Notes under the pieces: model-generated
The model's input: the letters and a program-made list of their open reading frames with translations, nothing else
Told to the model about the DNA's origin: nothing
Databases searched by the model: none
Shown here: positions 62,689-64,000 of the stretch, piece by piece
How the letters are laid out: each line of letters starts with the position of its first letter
Numbering within the stretch: position 1 is the stretch's first letter
Translations under genes and position numbers: made by a program
Assembly (NCBI GenBank): GCA_001970955.1
Contig: MPUH01000098.1
Coordinates: forward strand, 1 to 64,000
Length of the DNA: 64,000 bases
Source: Stentor coeruleus
Taxonomy: Eukaryota > Ciliophora > Heterotrichea > Heterotrichida > Stentoridae
Direction: 5' to 3'

Positions 62689-64000
62689 ATGAATGAAATA
62701 ATTTCCAAAAACAACTTATCATTTGAGTACCGTGACAAATTTAGCATAAAACAATCGAATTACCAAAACCTCAAAGACGTAAACTACCAAAAGTTTCAAC
62801 TAAAATCATTAAATTCTAACATCCATAGCAAACGTGCATCATTAAGTATCCAAACTCGTAAAGATCTTGAGCCTCCTTCAATCTCAAACATAACCTCACA
62901 AAATGGTGAATTTCTCCCTTACCTCAAACTAAATTCTTCAATCAGAAACGGAAGTACTATAAAAAACAGTACTCAAAGAACAGTCTCAATTTCTAGTTTA
63001 GAAATGCGTGATATTACATATCCAATAACAGCAACTTATGCAGTAAAATCTTGCTTTTCATATCTAACCCAATACGAACAAAGTGAAGTTCTTGATTATT
63101 CTTTAATCTATTATCTAGGTCAACTAGATAAAAAAAACCTAAACAATTTTTCTGATTTAAATTTCGGCTTTGATGATGATAAAGGAAACTATAAAATTAT
63201 TATTGGAGACCATCTAGTTTATAGATATGAAATACTTGAAATCTTAGGCAAAGGGAGTTTTGGTCAAGTATGCAAATGTTTTGATCATAAAAACAGACAG
63301 ATGTGCGCTATAAAAATTATAAAAAACAAACGGAGATTCCATAAACAAGCAGCGATTGAGATTAAAATCTTGAGGTATATAAATACTCATGATTATGATA
63401 ATGATGCTAATTCTGTGCATTTATTAGAACATTTTACATTTAGAAAACATTTATGTTTGAAGTTTGAATTACTTTATATGAATTTGTATGAACTGGCAAG
63501 GGTACATAATTATTCTGGTATGCCTTTAGCTTTAATTAGGAATTTCGCATTACAAATAGCGACTTGTTTGACTTTTTTAAAAAAACATGCGATTATACAT
63601 TGTGATTTGAAACCAGAAAATATACTTATGGCGAATTCTCAGGGAACAGGTCTTAAGGTTATTGATTTTGGGTCGGCGTGTTTTACTGATGAAAGATTGT
63701 ATACGTATATCCAAAGCCGATTTTATAGAGCACCAGAGGTTATATTAGGAGCTTCTTATTCTTGTAGTATTGATGTTTGGTCTTTTGGGCTTATTTTGGC
63801 TGAACTTTATTTAGGATATCCATTGTTTCCAGGAGAAAATGAACAAGAACAACTTATGTATATTGCTGAATATTTAGGAAACCCTCCTAATGAAGTATTA
63901 TCAACTTCGTATAGGTATAATGAATTTTTTGATGAATTAGGGCAGATTTCTAATATTGTTAATTCGAAAGGAAAAGTTAGATATCCAGGAAGCAAAAGTT
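62689..64000 (+). CDS. DYRK-family dual-specificity protein kinase, 3' end outside the window
   Basis: At least 437 codons; the frame runs off the right edge. The N-terminal 125 residues are basic, Ser-rich and disordered. Residues about 125-190 hold the DYRK2-type NAPA/DH region: LTQYEQSEVLDYSLIYYLG, then YKIIIGDHLVYRYEILEIL. The kinase domain follows with LGKGSFGQV, AIKIIKNK, HCDLKPENILM and DFGSACF. The activation loop YTYIQSRFYRAPEVILG carries the Tyr-x-Tyr that DYRKs autophosphorylate. DYRKs act in differentiation, cytokinesis and, in several protists, starvation or development. The catalytic residues visible are intact. The terminal part cannot be judged. Confidence 0.93.
   Translation, partial: MNEIISKNNLSFEYRDKFSIKQSNYQNLKDVNYQKFQLKSLNSNIHSKRASLSIQTRKDLEPPSISNITSQNGEFLPYLKLNSSIRNGSTIKNSTQRTVSISSLEMRDITYPITATYAVKSCFSYLTQYEQSEVLDYSLIYYLGQLDKKNLNNFSDLNFGFDDDKGNYKIIIGDHLVYRYEILEILGKGSFGQVCKCFDHKNRQMCAIKIIKNKRRFHKQAAIEIKILRYINTHDYDNDANSVHLLEHFTFRKHLCLKFELLYMNLYELARVHNYSGMPLALIRNFALQIATCLTFLKKHAIIHCDLKPENILMANSQGTGLKVIDFGSACFTDERLYTYIQSRFYRAPEVILGASYSCSIDVWSFGLILAELYLGYPLFPGENEQEQLMYIAEYLGNPPNEVLSTSYRYNEFFDELGQISNIVNSKGKVRYPGSKS

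Noticed and set aside
1-64000. Non-standard ciliate code with reassigned TAA/TAG
   Set aside because: Gene ends, conserved C-termini (for example inositol synthase, TOP3B, centrin) and intron stops all fit normal use of TAA, TAG and TGA.

Overview
The window looks like macronuclear DNA of a heterotrich ciliate, most likely Stentor. Four things point there. The DNA is AT-rich and densely packed with genes on both strands. TAA, TAG and TGA all act as stops, so the code is standard and not the ciliate code with reassigned stops. Every intron I could resolve is exactly 15 nt, begins GTA and ends AG; tiny 15-16 nt introns are the known hallmark of Stentor coeruleus. The gene content is ciliate-like: basal-body proteins, many kinases, MORN, IQ and coiled-coil proteins. 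I see no mobile element, rRNA, tRNA or CRISPR array.

Layout. 0.6-5 kb, plus strand: an ankyrin-AGC kinase, a MORN protein and a degenerate HAD-fold protein. 5-10.7 kb, minus strand: a DZIP1-like protein carrying a CEP164-like WW module, a TBC1D24-like TLDc protein and a basic Trp/Lys-rich protein. 10.7-19 kb: unknown proteins, a PX protein, a RING-CH plus FHA protein, centrin and a long coiled coil. 19-23 kb, minus strand: a Cys-rich membrane protein, a NEK kinase and CCDC22. 23-34 kb: small proteins, one with a CENP-C motif, a zinc-ribbon protein, a nuclear-looking unknown and seipin. 34-49 kb, minus strand: coiled coils, an OSCA/TMEM63-like channel, a cAR-like 7TM receptor, a secreted HIT protein, an IQ protein, TOP3B and an ENTH protein with a DIF-motif tail. 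49-64 kb: inositol-3-phosphate synthase, C2, TMEM69, zinc-finger and coiled-coil proteins, a short two-exon gene, and a DYRK kinase running off the right edge.

The genes do not form operons; each appears to be its own unit. Several products belong to the cilium/basal-body apparatus (DZIP1-like, centrin, NEK, IQ and MORN proteins) or to membrane and lipid traffic (ENTH, PX, CCDC22, TLDc, seipin, inositol synthase), but nothing shows that neighbours cooperate.

The assembly has a systematic flaw. Six internal single-N positions each join two copies of the same 59-147 bp sequence. They are unmerged contig overlaps, and four protein-coding genes must be read with one copy removed. Removing the copies restores a whole-codon length in every case. 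Two other genes carry a defect of their own: an in-frame TAG, and a one-base shift in a homopolymer.

I did not find a clearly new multi-gene system. The most interesting signals are the rigid intron architecture with TA fixed at positions 9-10, the DZIP1/CEP164 and ankyrin/AGC domain fusions, the CENP-C motif protein, the DIF-repeat ENTH protein, and a strand-asymmetric base composition that flips between gene ends.
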